Assembly (NCBI GenBank): GCA_015067615.1
Contig: SVMD01000001.1
Coordinates: 166,303 to 230,302 of the forward strand
Direction: 5' to 3'
From: Oscillospiraceae bacterium
GTDB taxonomy: Bacteria > Bacillota > Clostridia > Oscillospirales > Oscillospiraceae
DNA length: 64,000 bases
Below the pieces are notes generated by a model. It was not told where the DNA came from. It saw only the letters and a program-made list of their open reading frames with translations, and searched no databases. This document shows, piece by piece, positions 56,620-64,000 of the stretch. Both the position numbers and the translations under genes were made by a program. The number at the start of each line of letters is the position of its first letter. Within the stretch, counting starts at the first letter, position 1.

Positions 56620-58593
56620 ATGTGCGAAAAGTGCAAGGGTAATTACTATATTACCACCCCCATTTACTATCCCTCTTCCAATCTGCATATCGGCCATGCC
56701 TACTGCACCGTGGCTACCGATACCATGGCCCGCTACAAGCGGCTTCAGGGCTACAATGTCAAGTTCCTGACCGGCACCGACGAGCACGGCCAGAAGATCG
56801 AGGACAAGGCCAAGGAAGCAGGCGTCACCCCCCAGCAGTTCGTGGACAACATCGTCCTGGGCGAGAAGGGTGTTATTGACCTGTGGAAGCTGATGAACAT
56901 TTCCTACGACCGGTTCATCCGCACCACCGATGACTACCATGTGGCCGCCATCCAGAGGATCTTCAAGAAGATGTATGACAACGGCGACATCTACAAGGGC
57001 TCCTACAAGGGCAAGTACTGCACCCCCTGCGAGTCCTTCTGGACCGAGAGCCAGCTGGTGGACGGCAAGTGCCCCGACTGCGGCCGTGAGGTCAAGGACG
57101 CCGAGGAGGAGGCATACTTCTTCCGTCTTTCCAAGTACGCAGACCGGATCCAGGACCTGCTGGAAAACACCGACTTCCTGGAGCCCCGCTCCCGCGTCAA
57201 CGAGATGGTGAACAACTTCATCAAGCCCGGCCTGGAGGACCTGTGCGTCTCCCGCACCAGCTTCACCTGGGGCGTGCCCGTGGACTTTGACCCCGGCCAT
57301 GTGGTCTATGTCTGGATCGATGCCCTGTTCAACTACATGACCGCCCTGGGCTTCGAAAACGACAAGTATGACGATCTGGAGGCCTTCTGGCCTGCCGATG
57401 TCCACTTCGTGGGCAAGGAGATCGTCCGCTTCCACTCCATCATCTGGCCCGCCATGCTCATGAGCCTGGGCCTGCCCCTGCCCAAGAAGGTCTACGGCCA
57501 CGGCTGGCTGAACTTCAACGGCGAGAAGATGAGTAAGTCCCGGGGTAACGTGGTTGACCCCTACCTGCTGAGCGAGCGTTTCGGCGTGGACGCTCTGCGC
57601 TTCTTCCTGCTGCGGACCTTCCCCTTCGGCTCCGACGGCAACTTTACCAACGAGCTGCTGATGGGCACCATCAACACCGACCTGGCCAACACCCTGGGCA
57701 ACCTGGTGTCCCGTACCGTGGCCATGAGCCAGAAGTATTTCGGCGGCAATCTGGGCGAAGGCGGCGAAAGCGCACCCCTGGATGAGGAAGTGAAGGCTCT
57801 GGCTGCCGAGGTCATCGCAAATTATGAAAAGCAGATGGACAAGTTCCAGTTCTCCGTGGCTCTGAACGAGATCTTCCGCCTGCTGGACCGGGCCAACAAG
57901 TATATCGACGAGACCACTCCCTGGATCCTGGCCAAGACCGAGGAAACCATGCCCCGGCTGCTGACCGTCATGAAGAATCTGTGCGAGTGCATCCGCATCA
58001 GCGCCATCCTGATCACTCCCTTCATGCCCGAGTCCGCCGAGAAGATCCTGAACATGCTGAATGTGCCCGCAGAGGCCCGGGGCTGGAACGCCCAGTGCTA
58101 CTGCGCCGACGAGAAGGCTGTCTGGAATACCACCGTCGGCCCTGTGCTGTTCCCCCGTCTGGATGTGGAGAAGGAGCTGGCCGCTCTGGAAGAGCTGAAG
58201 GCCCAGGCTGCCAAGGCCAAACTGCCTCCCCTGGAGATCGAGCCCTACTCCGATGAGAAGGTGGATTTCGACACCTTCTGCAAGAGTGACCTCCGTGCTG
58301 TGAAGGTCATTGAGTGCAAGAACGTGAAGAAGTCCGATAAGCTGCTGCAGTTTACCCTGGACGATGGTTCCGGCACCCCCCGGCAGATCCTCTCCGGCAT
58401 CGCCAAGTTCTACAAGCCCGAGGAACTGGTTGGTAAGACCCTGGTGGCTATCACCAACCTGCCTCCCCGGAAGATGATGAGCAGAGAGTCCAACGGCATG
58501 CTCCTGTCCGCTGTCCACACCGAGAAGGGTGAGGAGAAGCTGAACCTGATCATGCTGAATGACGCCATCCCCGCCGGCGCAAAGCTGTGCTAA
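56620..58593 (+). CDS. metG: Methionyl-tRNA synthetase
   Basis: A 657-residue class I synthetase that charges tRNA-Met. The HIGH motif is at residues 25-28 (NLHIGHAY), the zinc-binding knuckles are CTPC and CPDC near residues 135-155, and KMSKSRG is near residue 305. The C-terminal tRNA-binding domain (about 545-657) resembles EMAP-II/Trbp111 and supports dimerisation. The start follows CAGGAGGAAAACAATT; an upstream in-frame ATG lies in the terminator stem. Regulation by the T-box is expected. Confidence 0.97.
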   Translation: MCEKCKGNYYITTPIYYPSSNLHIGHAYCTVATDTMARYKRLQGYNVKFLTGTDEHGQKIEDKAKEAGVTPQQFVDNIVLGEKGVIDLWKLMNISYDRFIRTTDDYHVAAIQRIFKKMYDNGDIYKGSYKGKYCTPCESFWTESQLVDGKCPDCGREVKDAEEEAYFFRLSKYADRIQDLLENTDFLEPRSRVNEMVNNFIKPGLEDLCVSRTSFTWGVPVDFDPGHVVYVWIDALFNYMTALGFENDKYDDLEAFWPADVHFVGKEIVRFHSIIWPAMLMSLGLPLPKKVYGHGWLNFNGEKMSKSRGNVVDPYLLSERFGVDALRFFLLRTFPFGSDGNFTNELLMGTINTDLANTLGNLVSRTVAMSQKYFGGNLGEGGESAPLDEEVKALAAEVIANYEKQMDKFQFSVALNEIFRLLDRANKYIDETTPWILAKTEETMPRLLTVMKNLCECIRISAILITPFMPESAEKILNMLNVPAEARGWNAQCYCADEKAVWNTTVGPVLFPRLDVEKELAALEELKAQAAKAKLPPLEIEPYSDEKVDFDTFCKSDLRAVKVIECKNVKKSDKLLQFTLDDGSGTPRQILSGIAKFYKPEELVGKTLVAITNLPPRKMMSRESNGMLLSAVHTEKGEEKLNLIMLNDAIPAGAKLC

Positions 58594-58605
58594 TTGAATG
58601 AATTT

Positions 58606-58637
58606 CAGCCCTGCGGAGCAACCGCAGGGCTGTTCTT
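58606..58637 (+). terminator. metG terminator
   Basis: A perfect 11-bp stem (CAGCCCTGCGG / CCGCAGGGCTG) with an AGCAA loop and TTCTTT. Confidence 0.88.
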
Positions 58638-58666
58638 TGTGGGCAGAAAGGAAGAAAAATATACGA

Positions 58667-58845
58667 TAAATTATCGTTTAGCGGCGCAATGTAATGGCGT
58701 GAATGTAGGGGCGCTCAGTGAGCGCCCGGCAGGGGAATGTACGAATTCGCATTGGATTTCGGCGAATTCGCAGCGCATGCCGCGCGGGCGATCAATGATC
58801 GCCCCTACAATATCATCGGAAAATTGTACCGTAAACGATAATTTA
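58667..58845. repeat. TIR element, interior class C
   Basis: 179 bp with perfect ends TAAATTATCGTTTA / TAAACGATAATTTA. The interior differs from classes A and B: TGTAGGGGCGCTCAGTGAGCG at left against CGGGCGATCAATGATCGCCCCTACA at right, with an inner pair CGAATTCGC / GCGAATTCG. It lies between the metG terminator and the minus-strand M42 terminator; the small open frame across it has no ribosome site. Confidence 0.88.
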
Positions 58846-58858
58846 CCGTCATAACCGC

Positions 58859-58890
58859 AAACCAGCCCCGGGATTTCCCGGGGCTGGTTT
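58859..58890 (-). terminator. M42 peptidase terminator
   Basis: A perfect 15-bp stem (AAACCAGCCCCGGGA / TCCCGGGGCTGGTTT) with a 2-base loop, suitable for the minus strand. Confidence 0.88.
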
Positions 58891-58900
58891 ATGTATCTGC

Positions 58901-59986
58901 TTAAATGGCGCGGATCACATCTTCGGTGATGTTTTCCAGCAGGGCAATCAGCATCTGCACGCCGGCTTCGTAGTCGCATTCCGCGCTGATGCAGTCGGTG
59001 GCGTGGGCGTAACGGACGGGGATGCCCTCCACAATGGCCGGAGCGCCCACCAGAGCGGTCTGGATGGAGGCTGCGTTGTTGCCGCCGCCCTCCCGGACGG
59101 CCTCCTGGACGGGAATTCCCTTCTTTGCGGCCAGGTCCAGGGCCCAGCGCTGGTACCGGGGGGCACAGATGGCGCTGACGTCCATGTGCCGGAACATGGG
59201 ACCCTTCTTAAGTGCTGTCTGGATCATATACCCTTCCGCGAAGGTGTCGTCGGCGGGGCAGCCCTCCATGACGATGGCAATGTCGGGATTCACATGATGG
59301 ACTGTGACCTTGCTGTTCCGGGGACCCAGCTCCTCCTGGGTGGACAGAACCAGAGTTACGTCGCAGGGCAGCTCCCGGCCTTCCAGGCGGCGCAGGGCCT
59401 CGATGGCGGTGGCGCAGCCGATGCGGCAGTCGAAGCCCTTGCCGAAGAACAGACCATGCTTTTCGTCATACTGGAACTTGGTGGCGGGAACCGCAGGCTC
59501 ACCAATGCGGACGTGGAAATCATTCACCGCTTCCTCGTAGGAGGTGGCACCGATATCGATGACCATGGCGGAGATATCCAGACCATTGGCGGCGTTTTTC
59601 TCGGCGGCGGTCATGAAATGGACCGGCTTGGCAGCGATAATGCCGGGGATATATTCACCCAGTGCATTGCGCACCAGCACCTTGCTGCCCACCAGAGAAT
59701 TCTTATTCCAGCTGCCCAGCTGCAGGAACCGCAGCGTGCCGTTGGGCTTGATGGCCTGGATAATGAGACCGCACTCGTCGGAGTGGGCGTCGATCAGGAT
59801 CACGGGCTTATGGCCGGTGTTTTCCTTCCGGCGGACATAGAGGTTGCGCAGGAAATCCTCCTGCATGGGGCCGATGGATTCGCACCAGCGGCGGGCAACC
59901 TGAACAACTTCCTCTTCAAAGCCGGAGGCGCCGGGGGCGTCGGAGAGCTCCTGGAGCAGTTTCAGGGCGTCGGAATTGACTTGCAT
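58901..59986 (-). CDS. M42-family metallo-aminopeptidase
   Basis: A 361-residue cytoplasmic aminopeptidase or endoglucanase-like M42 protein. Metal-site motifs are DAHSDECGLII near residue 66, GCATAIEAL near residue 190, and STQEELGPRNS near residue 212 with the catalytic Glu pair; the last His ligand is in VRYAHATD. These enzymes form large tetrahedral complexes that trim peptides. The gene has its own promoter, TTGACA-N17-TACAAT, and AAGGAGG before the ATG, although it lies just downstream of the EamA gene. Confidence 0.92.
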   Translation of the reverse strand: MQVNSDALKLLQELSDAPGASGFEEEVVQVARRWCESIGPMQEDFLRNLYVRRKENTGHKPVILIDAHSDECGLIIQAIKPNGTLRFLQLGSWNKNSLVGSKVLVRNALGEYIPGIIAAKPVHFMTAAEKNAANGLDISAMVIDIGATSYEEAVNDFHVRIGEPAVPATKFQYDEKHGLFFGKGFDCRIGCATAIEALRRLEGRELPCDVTLVLSTQEELGPRNSKVTVHHVNPDIAIVMEGCPADDTFAEGYMIQTALKKGPMFRHMDVSAICAPRYQRWALDLAAKKGIPVQEAVREGGGNNAASIQTALVGAPAIVEGIPVRYAHATDCISAECDYEAGVQMLIALLENITEDVIRAI

Positions 59987-60018
59987 GGGAAAATTCCTCC
60001 TTTTTTCTGATTAATTCG

Positions 60019-60047
60019 ATTGTAGCGCTGACAAAACAGAATGTCAA
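60019..60047 (-). promoter_or_regulatory. M42 gene promoter
   Basis: On the minus strand, TTGACA (60042-60047), 17 bases, TACAAT (60019-60024). Confidence 0.8.
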
Positions 60048-60053
60048 CCGGTA

Positions 60054-60896
60054 TCACAGATTCAGCAGGACCAGAGCAATGAGGATGATGGCCAGGGCGA
60101 CCCACTGGTGCTTTTTAAGCCTTTCCCGGAAGCACACCGTTCCTGCCAACGTGATCAGCAGAATGGCGGCGACGGAATAGCTGGGGTAAACGATGACGGC
60201 ATCCAGCTGCTCCAGGGCGCCCAGCAGGAACCGGGCGGAGAAGAAATTGGGAATGCCGATGGCGAATCCAAAGACCAGCTCCCACCGGGTAAACCGCTGT
60301 TTTTTGACAGTCACCAGGCCCAGACACAGGAAAAAGGCAGTGAGGAAGGTGTACAGCAGAAACTGCTCCGAAAGCTGTCCGGGACCCAGCTCCTCAAAGA
60401 CCTTGCTCATGGCATCGGCGGTACCGCCTAAAATCAGCAGCACCAACAGGCCCGCGGCAGAAGCGGAAGCCGCGGCATCCTTCTCATAATTGATCAGAAT
60501 GATTGCGCCCACGGCCAGAATAAAGCCCAGAATCTGCAGCGGCGCGGGGATCTCGCCAAAGAGGAAGATGGACAGCACCATGGGAACCAGCAGACCAAGT
60601 TTCATAAAGATGGCTGACAGTACCATGCCGTTGCGGCGGACGCTGTGCTGGAAGGTGAGAAAAGCCGCAAGAAACAGCACACCGTGAATGATGCCCATCC
60701 ACAGAGCCCGGGGAAGCTCCGGATCGGCAGGGAAGAGGTTTTGTCCTCCGGCAAAGAGCGCGGCCAGAAAAATACAGGTGCAGTAATTTACAGCCAGCAT
60801 GCTGACATTGTTTTTCACCCGGGGGCCGCTGAGCCGCATAATCAGGGAAATGGCGGCACTGGAGCAGATAGCTAAAATCAGATCAGTCATAGGCAT
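60054..60896 (-). CDS. EamA/DMT-family transporter
   Basis: A 280-residue protein with ten predicted membrane helices in two five-helix halves, typical of drug/metabolite transporters. It carries no substrate-specific motif. The ATG overlaps the stop of the TPR gene (TAATG), so it is translated from the creatininase-TPR-EamA mRNA. Export of an amino acid or amine metabolite is plausible for the family, but nothing here identifies it. A second ATG two codons later is an alternative start. Confidence 0.85.
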   Translation of the reverse strand: MPMTDLILAICSSAAISLIMRLSGPRVKNNVSMLAVNYCTCIFLAALFAGGQNLFPADPELPRALWMGIIHGVLFLAAFLTFQHSVRRNGMVLSAIFMKLGLLVPMVLSIFLFGEIPAPLQILGFILAVGAIILINYEKDAAASASAAGLLVLLILGGTADAMSKVFEELGPGQLSEQFLLYTFLTAFFLCLGLVTVKKQRFTRWELVFGFAIGIPNFFSARFLLGALEQLDAVIVYPSYSVAAILLITLAGTVCFRERLKKHQWVALAIILIALVLLNL

Positions 60897-61948
60897 TACT
60901 CATGTACAATATCAAACTGCCACTGCTTCCGGATTTCCTCCGGGCAGGCGGCCATCAGTTTTTCGTAGGCATCCATCACGGCCACGGCATAGAAATCCTG
61001 GAGCCGGATCACGAAGCCCTGGTCGTTTTTTCCCAATGCCACATTGGGAGTCTCCTCCAGGAAGGGAAAAGTGACAAGCAGCTTCTCTGCCACGGGAGTC
61101 AGAGCTTTTTCGTACTGTTCCCGTCCCAGCAGACCGCTTAAGGTTTCGGAATATCCGGCAAACCACTCCCAGAATGCGGCGATTTTGCTTTCATCCAGCT
61201 GTTGGGGGAAGAACAGGGGATCGGTCTGAGCCAGAATCCGGTCAGTGCTTGCCTTAACTGCCTCGTAGACGGCGGGAGCGTGGTCTTTCATGGTTTCAAG
61301 GCACTGGGAAACGTTTTTCTCGTCTCCCCGAACCGCATACAGGGCTGCTTCCACCGCAGCACGGCCGGGGGCGTTGGGGTACAACTGTGTGGAAGTGGTT
61401 AGAGCCTCCTCTGCTTCCTCGTAGCGGTGCATGCTCAGCAGGCAGGAGGCCAGATTGGTATAGGCGGAGCCCAGGATTAGCTTGTCCTGGTCGGAGAGGC
61501 CCTTGGCGGTGAAACAGCTGATGGCAGAGCGGTAATTCTTCTCCGCCTTTTCGTACATATGGCCACTGAGATAGAACTTAGCCACCTTCAGATAGGGCAG
61601 ATACAGCTTGTGGCCAAACTGGTTAGCCATGGAGTACAGGGCAACCATCTGATCCTGCTTGCCGGACATGTCACAGCACAGACCCAGAAAGAAAGCGTAG
61701 GCACACTTGTCAGCATCAGTCTGCACGTATTTGTCAAGGCCGGAAAGTTTGGCAAGACCCTGGGGAATCTGCTTCCGGCTGATATGGTTCAGACCGGCGC
61801 AAAGATGGACCTTTGCCTGGTAGTTGTCTGCAAAGGCGGGCTCCATAATGGGACCGAAGGAGCGCATATGCACCTGCCAGCTTTGCTGGAAGGCAGCGCT
61901 TTCAAAGCTCTTCCGGGCCAGCTTATCGGCGAGGGCTTCTTTTTTCAT
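60896..61948 (-). CDS. TPR-like helical repeat protein
   Basis: A 350-residue soluble protein consisting of helix pairs with TPR-like spacing (KVAKFYLSGHMYEKAEKNYRSAI, LASCLLSMHRYEEAEEALTTSTQLYP). The C-terminal third (after residue 250) is a distinct mixed region. No enzyme residues are visible; it is probably a protein-interaction scaffold. It overlaps the creatininase gene by four bases and EamA by one base, so the three products are made together. Confidence 0.8.
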   Translation of the reverse strand: MKKEALADKLARKSFESAAFQQSWQVHMRSFGPIMEPAFADNYQAKVHLCAGLNHISRKQIPQGLAKLSGLDKYVQTDADKCAYAFFLGLCCDMSGKQDQMVALYSMANQFGHKLYLPYLKVAKFYLSGHMYEKAEKNYRSAISCFTAKGLSDQDKLILGSAYTNLASCLLSMHRYEEAEEALTTSTQLYPNAPGRAAVEAALYAVRGDEKNVSQCLETMKDHAPAVYEAVKASTDRILAQTDPLFFPQQLDESKIAAFWEWFAGYSETLSGLLGREQYEKALTPVAEKLLVTFPFLEETPNVALGKNDQGFVIRLQDFYAVAVMDAYEKLMAACPEEIRKQWQFDIVHE

Positions 61949-62736
61949 AGATGATTCTCCTTTTTGGGGATTGTTTTTTCGAATTCGGCAGCAAAATCCG
62001 CAATGTAGTCCGCTACGGCGTTCAGCATTTCCTGTCCCATGGCTTCCGTGGCCCGGGTGGGCAGATCTCCCTTGAAGGAATGGACCAGCCAGCCGTTGTC
62101 CGTGATGTCCCTGATTTCTCTGGGAACTGTGACGGATACACCCTTATAGGAAATGCTCGTCCAGGCACCGTAGGGGAGATTGTCGCCCAGGTCGTTGCGG
62201 ATTCCTTCAGGCTCTTTCAGATATTCATATTTCACCAGGGCGGGGTCCACCGCCAGAATTCCGGCGGTTTCCTCGCCGCCGCCGTGGCCTCCGGCCCAGC
62301 TGGGATTGATCTGTCCCGCCATGAGCCACCAGTTGAGATTGGCTAAGTACGCGCCCTTCCGGTACAGGTGCATTCCCACCGCCTGGATGGCGGCGGTGTT
62401 GCCGCCGTGACCGTTGAGGATGAGAAAATGCCGGAAGCCATAACGGTAGAACTGATCGCAGATGGCTTTCAGCAGGTAGATCAGTCCCTCAGTGCCGATG
62501 GACACGGTGCCGGGGAATCCGCTTAAGTCGTCTGTGGCACCATAGTTGACCGTGGGGGCGATGAGGATATCGCTGCGCCCATCAAGCAGGGCGGCGATTT
62601 TGTCCGGGATCAGAAAATCTGTGCCCAGAGGTAGGTGCAGACCGTGATTTTCCAGACTGCCCACGGGAATCAGAACCGTGTCACTTGTTTGAAGATACTG
62701 CTCCACTTCCCGGTAATTCATTTTGGCAAGATACAT
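61945..62736 (-). CDS. Creatininase-family amidohydrolase
   Basis: A 263-residue metal-dependent amidohydrolase of the creatininase/MftE family. Metal and active-site motifs are PVGSLENHGLHLPLGTD near residue 24, ILNGHGGN near residue 106, and GGHGGGEETA near residue 149. The family includes creatinine, formamide and mycofactocin-maturation enzymes, so the substrate is open; no mycofactocin genes are present. It leads the operon with TPR and EamA genes, behind GGGAGAT and a good promoter. Confidence 0.9.
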   Translation of the reverse strand: MYLAKMNYREVEQYLQTSDTVLIPVGSLENHGLHLPLGTDFLIPDKIAALLDGRSDILIAPTVNYGATDDLSGFPGTVSIGTEGLIYLLKAICDQFYRYGFRHFLILNGHGGNTAAIQAVGMHLYRKGAYLANLNWWLMAGQINPSWAGGHGGGEETAGILAVDPALVKYEYLKEPEGIRNDLGDNLPYGAWTSISYKGVSVTVPREIRDITDNGWLVHSFKGDLPTRATEAMGQEMLNAVADYIADFAAEFEKTIPKKENHL

Positions 62737-62766
62737 GGCATATCTCCCTTCTCAATTTCTTGTATC

Positions 62767-62794
62767 ATCATATCATATTTTCGGCCCAATGCAA
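62767..62794 (-). promoter_or_regulatory. Creatininase operon promoter
   Basis: On the minus strand, TTGCAT (62789-62794), 16 bases, TATGAT (62767-62772). Confidence 0.7.
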
Positions 62795-62798
62795 GAAA

Positions 62799-62823
62799 AA
62801 AGGGCGGGCAAATGCCCGCCCTG
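62799..62823 (-). terminator. Terminator of 61-residue protein gene
   Basis: The stem AGGGCGGGCA / TGCCCGCCCT with a 2-base loop is followed by TTTTTT on the minus strand. Confidence 0.9.
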
Positions 62824-62828
62824 CTCCT

Positions 62829-63014
62829 TTAATAAAAGGAACGGTGCGCCAGGGAATCCACGATCTGCTGCATTTCTTTCTCGCTGCGGGCATTGTGGGC
62901 CCGGTCCAGGACTGCCTGCTTCTGCTCCCGGGTCATGGCGGAGTAGGTGTTCATGGCGTTGAAATTCCTGGCTAGGGCCATGCCGAAGCCGATGGGGATC
63001 TGATAGAAATCCAT
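62829..63014 (-). CDS. Conserved-looking 61-residue small protein
   Basis: A small soluble protein starting MDFYQIPIGFGMALARN. It has two short helices: an N-terminal amphipathic one and a charged C-terminal one (TREQKQAVLDRAHNARSEKEMQQIVDSL). I recall similar short proteins in Oscillospiraceae, but the function is unknown. The start after GGGAGGAAAGACT is much better than an upstream in-frame ATG. A strong terminator follows the stop, so it is expressed as a separate unit. Confidence 0.75.
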   Translation of the reverse strand: MDFYQIPIGFGMALARNFNAMNTYSAMTREQKQAVLDRAHNARSEKEMQQIVDSLAHRSFY

Positions 63015-63094
63015 AGTCTTTCCTCCCGGTGTCTGTTTGGAGCGCTGCTCCAAAGATAGGATGCCGGAAAGAGAGGCACTTTAATCAGCCAATT

Positions 63095-63844
63095 TCAGGA
63101 GGCTTCTTCGATCAGGGCGGCAATGGCCTCCGCAGTGCGTTTCAGCTGCTCTTCATTCGTAATACTGGGAATTCCATCACCTTCCTGAGGACCGTACATG
63201 CCAAACCAGGCGTGGCAGCCACCATCCAGAACGATTTCGACGGTGTTCTCAGGCAGATTCACTTTGTACTGCTGATATTTTTCACGGTTCAGCACCTGAT
63301 CCTCGCTGCCGTAAATGGAGAGGACGGAAAGCTCCGTTTCAGACAGATCTGCGGTGGAATAGGAGCCCAGCAGGATCAGCCCCGCAAAGACGTCCGTGCT
63401 GCCTTCCAGATAGGACGCGGCCATGGAGCCGCCCAGGGAGTGGCCGCCGATATACCAGGTTTCAACCTGGGGATACTGCTCCTGAATGCCCTCAGCCGCG
63501 TCCATGTCCAGAACCGCCAGACGGAAGGGCATCTGAACCAGCACGCACAGGATGCCCCGGTGGGAAAGCTCGCTCATCAGCGGCGCGTAGGCGGCGTGAT
63601 CCACCTTTCCGCCGGGATAGAAGATCAGTCCGGCAGAAGGCTGCTCAGGCACCCAGAGCAGGTTGCCGTTCTCCGCAATCTGCATTTCCACGGTGCTGCC
63701 CTCTGTGAAGACGGCAATGGCATCGGTATCCGCGCGGTAATAATCCCCCAGATACAGGGCGCAGGCTGCTCCAATGAGGATGAAAACAGCCAGAAGCAGA
63801 GCCGCGGCCTTTGTAAGCTTTGATTTGCGTTTCAGAAAATTCAT
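63095..63844 (-). CDS. Membrane-anchored alpha/beta hydrolase
   Basis: A 249-residue protein with an N-terminal membrane helix (residues 11-32). The catalytic Ser is in the nucleophile elbow GGHSLGGSMA near residue 134, with an acid in IYGSEDQVL and a His in DGGCHAWFG. It probably hydrolyses an ester or lipid outside the membrane. TATAAT with an extended TG lies about 40 bases upstream on the minus strand (near 63877-63886). No partner gene is visible. Confidence 0.85.
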   Translation of the reverse strand: MNFLKRKSKLTKAAALLLAVFILIGAACALYLGDYYRADTDAIAVFTEGSTVEMQIAENGNLLWVPEQPSAGLIFYPGGKVDHAAYAPLMSELSHRGILCVLVQMPFRLAVLDMDAAEGIQEQYPQVETWYIGGHSLGGSMAASYLEGSTDVFAGLILLGSYSTADLSETELSVLSIYGSEDQVLNREKYQQYKVNLPENTVEIVLDGGCHAWFGMYGPQEGDGIPSITNEEQLKRTAEAIAALIEEAS

Positions 63845-63901
63845 CCAATGACCTCACAATGCAAAATGGAATACTGCCATTATAGCACAGCTGCCAAAAA
63901 A

Positions 63902-63926
63902 TGCCAGAGGCAAAGCGCCCCTGGCA
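63902..63926 (-). terminator. Terminator of truncated upstream gene
   Basis: The stem TGCCAG / CTGGCA plus inner GG/CC pairs is followed by ATTTTTTGG on the minus strand. Confidence 0.75.
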
Positions 63927-63931
63927 TAGAT

Positions 63932-64000
63932 TTATTCCGCCGCATCCAGTATATGCTCAATGAAAATCCCGTACCCCATAGTCGGATCATTCACCAACAC
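63932..64000 (-). CDS. C-terminal end of a protein cut by the window edge
   Basis: The last 22 codons of a minus-strand gene are present, ending YGIFIEHILDAAE before TAA, with a terminator directly after. The family cannot be named from this piece. Confidence 0.6.
   Translation of the reverse strand: MLVNDPTMGYGIFIEHILDAAE

Noticed and set aside
56419..58518. A 699-codon minus-strand open frame opposite metG
   Set aside because: metG has HIGH, KMSKS, zinc knuckles and a T-box leader on the plus strand; the reverse frame is a composition artefact.
58594..58854. A small plus-strand open frame after metG
   Set aside because: It crosses the metG terminator and the class C repeat; no independent support.

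Overview
The window looks like chromosome of a gut-type Clostridia, most likely an Oscillospiraceae relative. It is GC-rich, has strong GGAGG ribosome sites, Firmicutes -35/-10 promoters, a T-box leader on metG, a Prp-cleaved L27 extension, a class B sortase and many U-tract terminators. The assignment comes from gene content and style; no 16S gene is present.

Layout. 0-1.4 kb: tail end of a phage-tail-like gene set. 1.5-4.7 kb: an XRE regulator with a repeat solenoid, then a nifS-iscU-iscR Fe-S operon behind a two-site operator. 4.9-12 kb: DUF975 membrane protein, XRE-TPR regulator, alr-capA, an MFS transporter and a GDPD phosphodiesterase. 12-18.2 kb: flavodiiron protein, HerA-like ATPase, a dimethylarginine-hydrolase-like enzyme and a cell-wall VanY protein. 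18.5-24.3 kb: GH3 glycosidase-HAD hydrolase, purine nucleoside phosphorylase, phosphoribosyltransferase, radical SAM protein. 24.3-28.5 kb: two more wall-binding VanY paralogues and a GT4 glycosyltransferase. 28.7-37.4 kb: sbcD-sbcC, a membrane operon with an NAGPA-like protein and an Lgt-like protein, and a split transketolase. 37.7-42.8 kb: AbrB-UGT, and a siroheme-type reductase fused by overlaps to a metal/corrin ABC importer. 42.9-50 kb: a small protein, a membrane PIG-L deacetylase, tRNA-Val, rplU-prp-rpmA-obgE and an AraC regulator. 49.7-64 kb: surface peptidase and amidase, lipid kinase-Nudix-cutC, tRNA-Leu, LRR protein with sortase B, metG, an M42 peptidase, a creatininase-TPR-EamA operon, an alpha/beta hydrolase and the tail of one more gene.

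Functionally this is mostly core genome (Fe-S assembly, translation, DNA repair, purine salvage, pentose phosphate) mixed with cell-envelope functions (three VanY proteins, sortase, amidase, alanine racemase, CapA, PIG-L, glycosyltransferases). No CRISPR array, IS transposase or intact prophage was seen.

The most unusual content is non-coding. (1) Both tRNA genes are followed by a terminator and then by an element whose ends are an antisense and a sense copy of that same tRNA's 3' half, enclosing conserved hairpins; the terminal copies match the adjacent tRNA in each case. (2) At least six 170-240 bp intergenic elements share a 14-bp terminal inverted repeat (TAAATTATCGTTTA or close variants) but carry three unrelated interiors. 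(3) A 509-bp non-coding element has long inverted ends. (4) Several precise operators and overlaps are visible, including paired 23-bp sites around the nifS promoter, a 33-bp palindrome over the AbrB promoter, and a reading frame that runs through a strong terminator before its stop codon.
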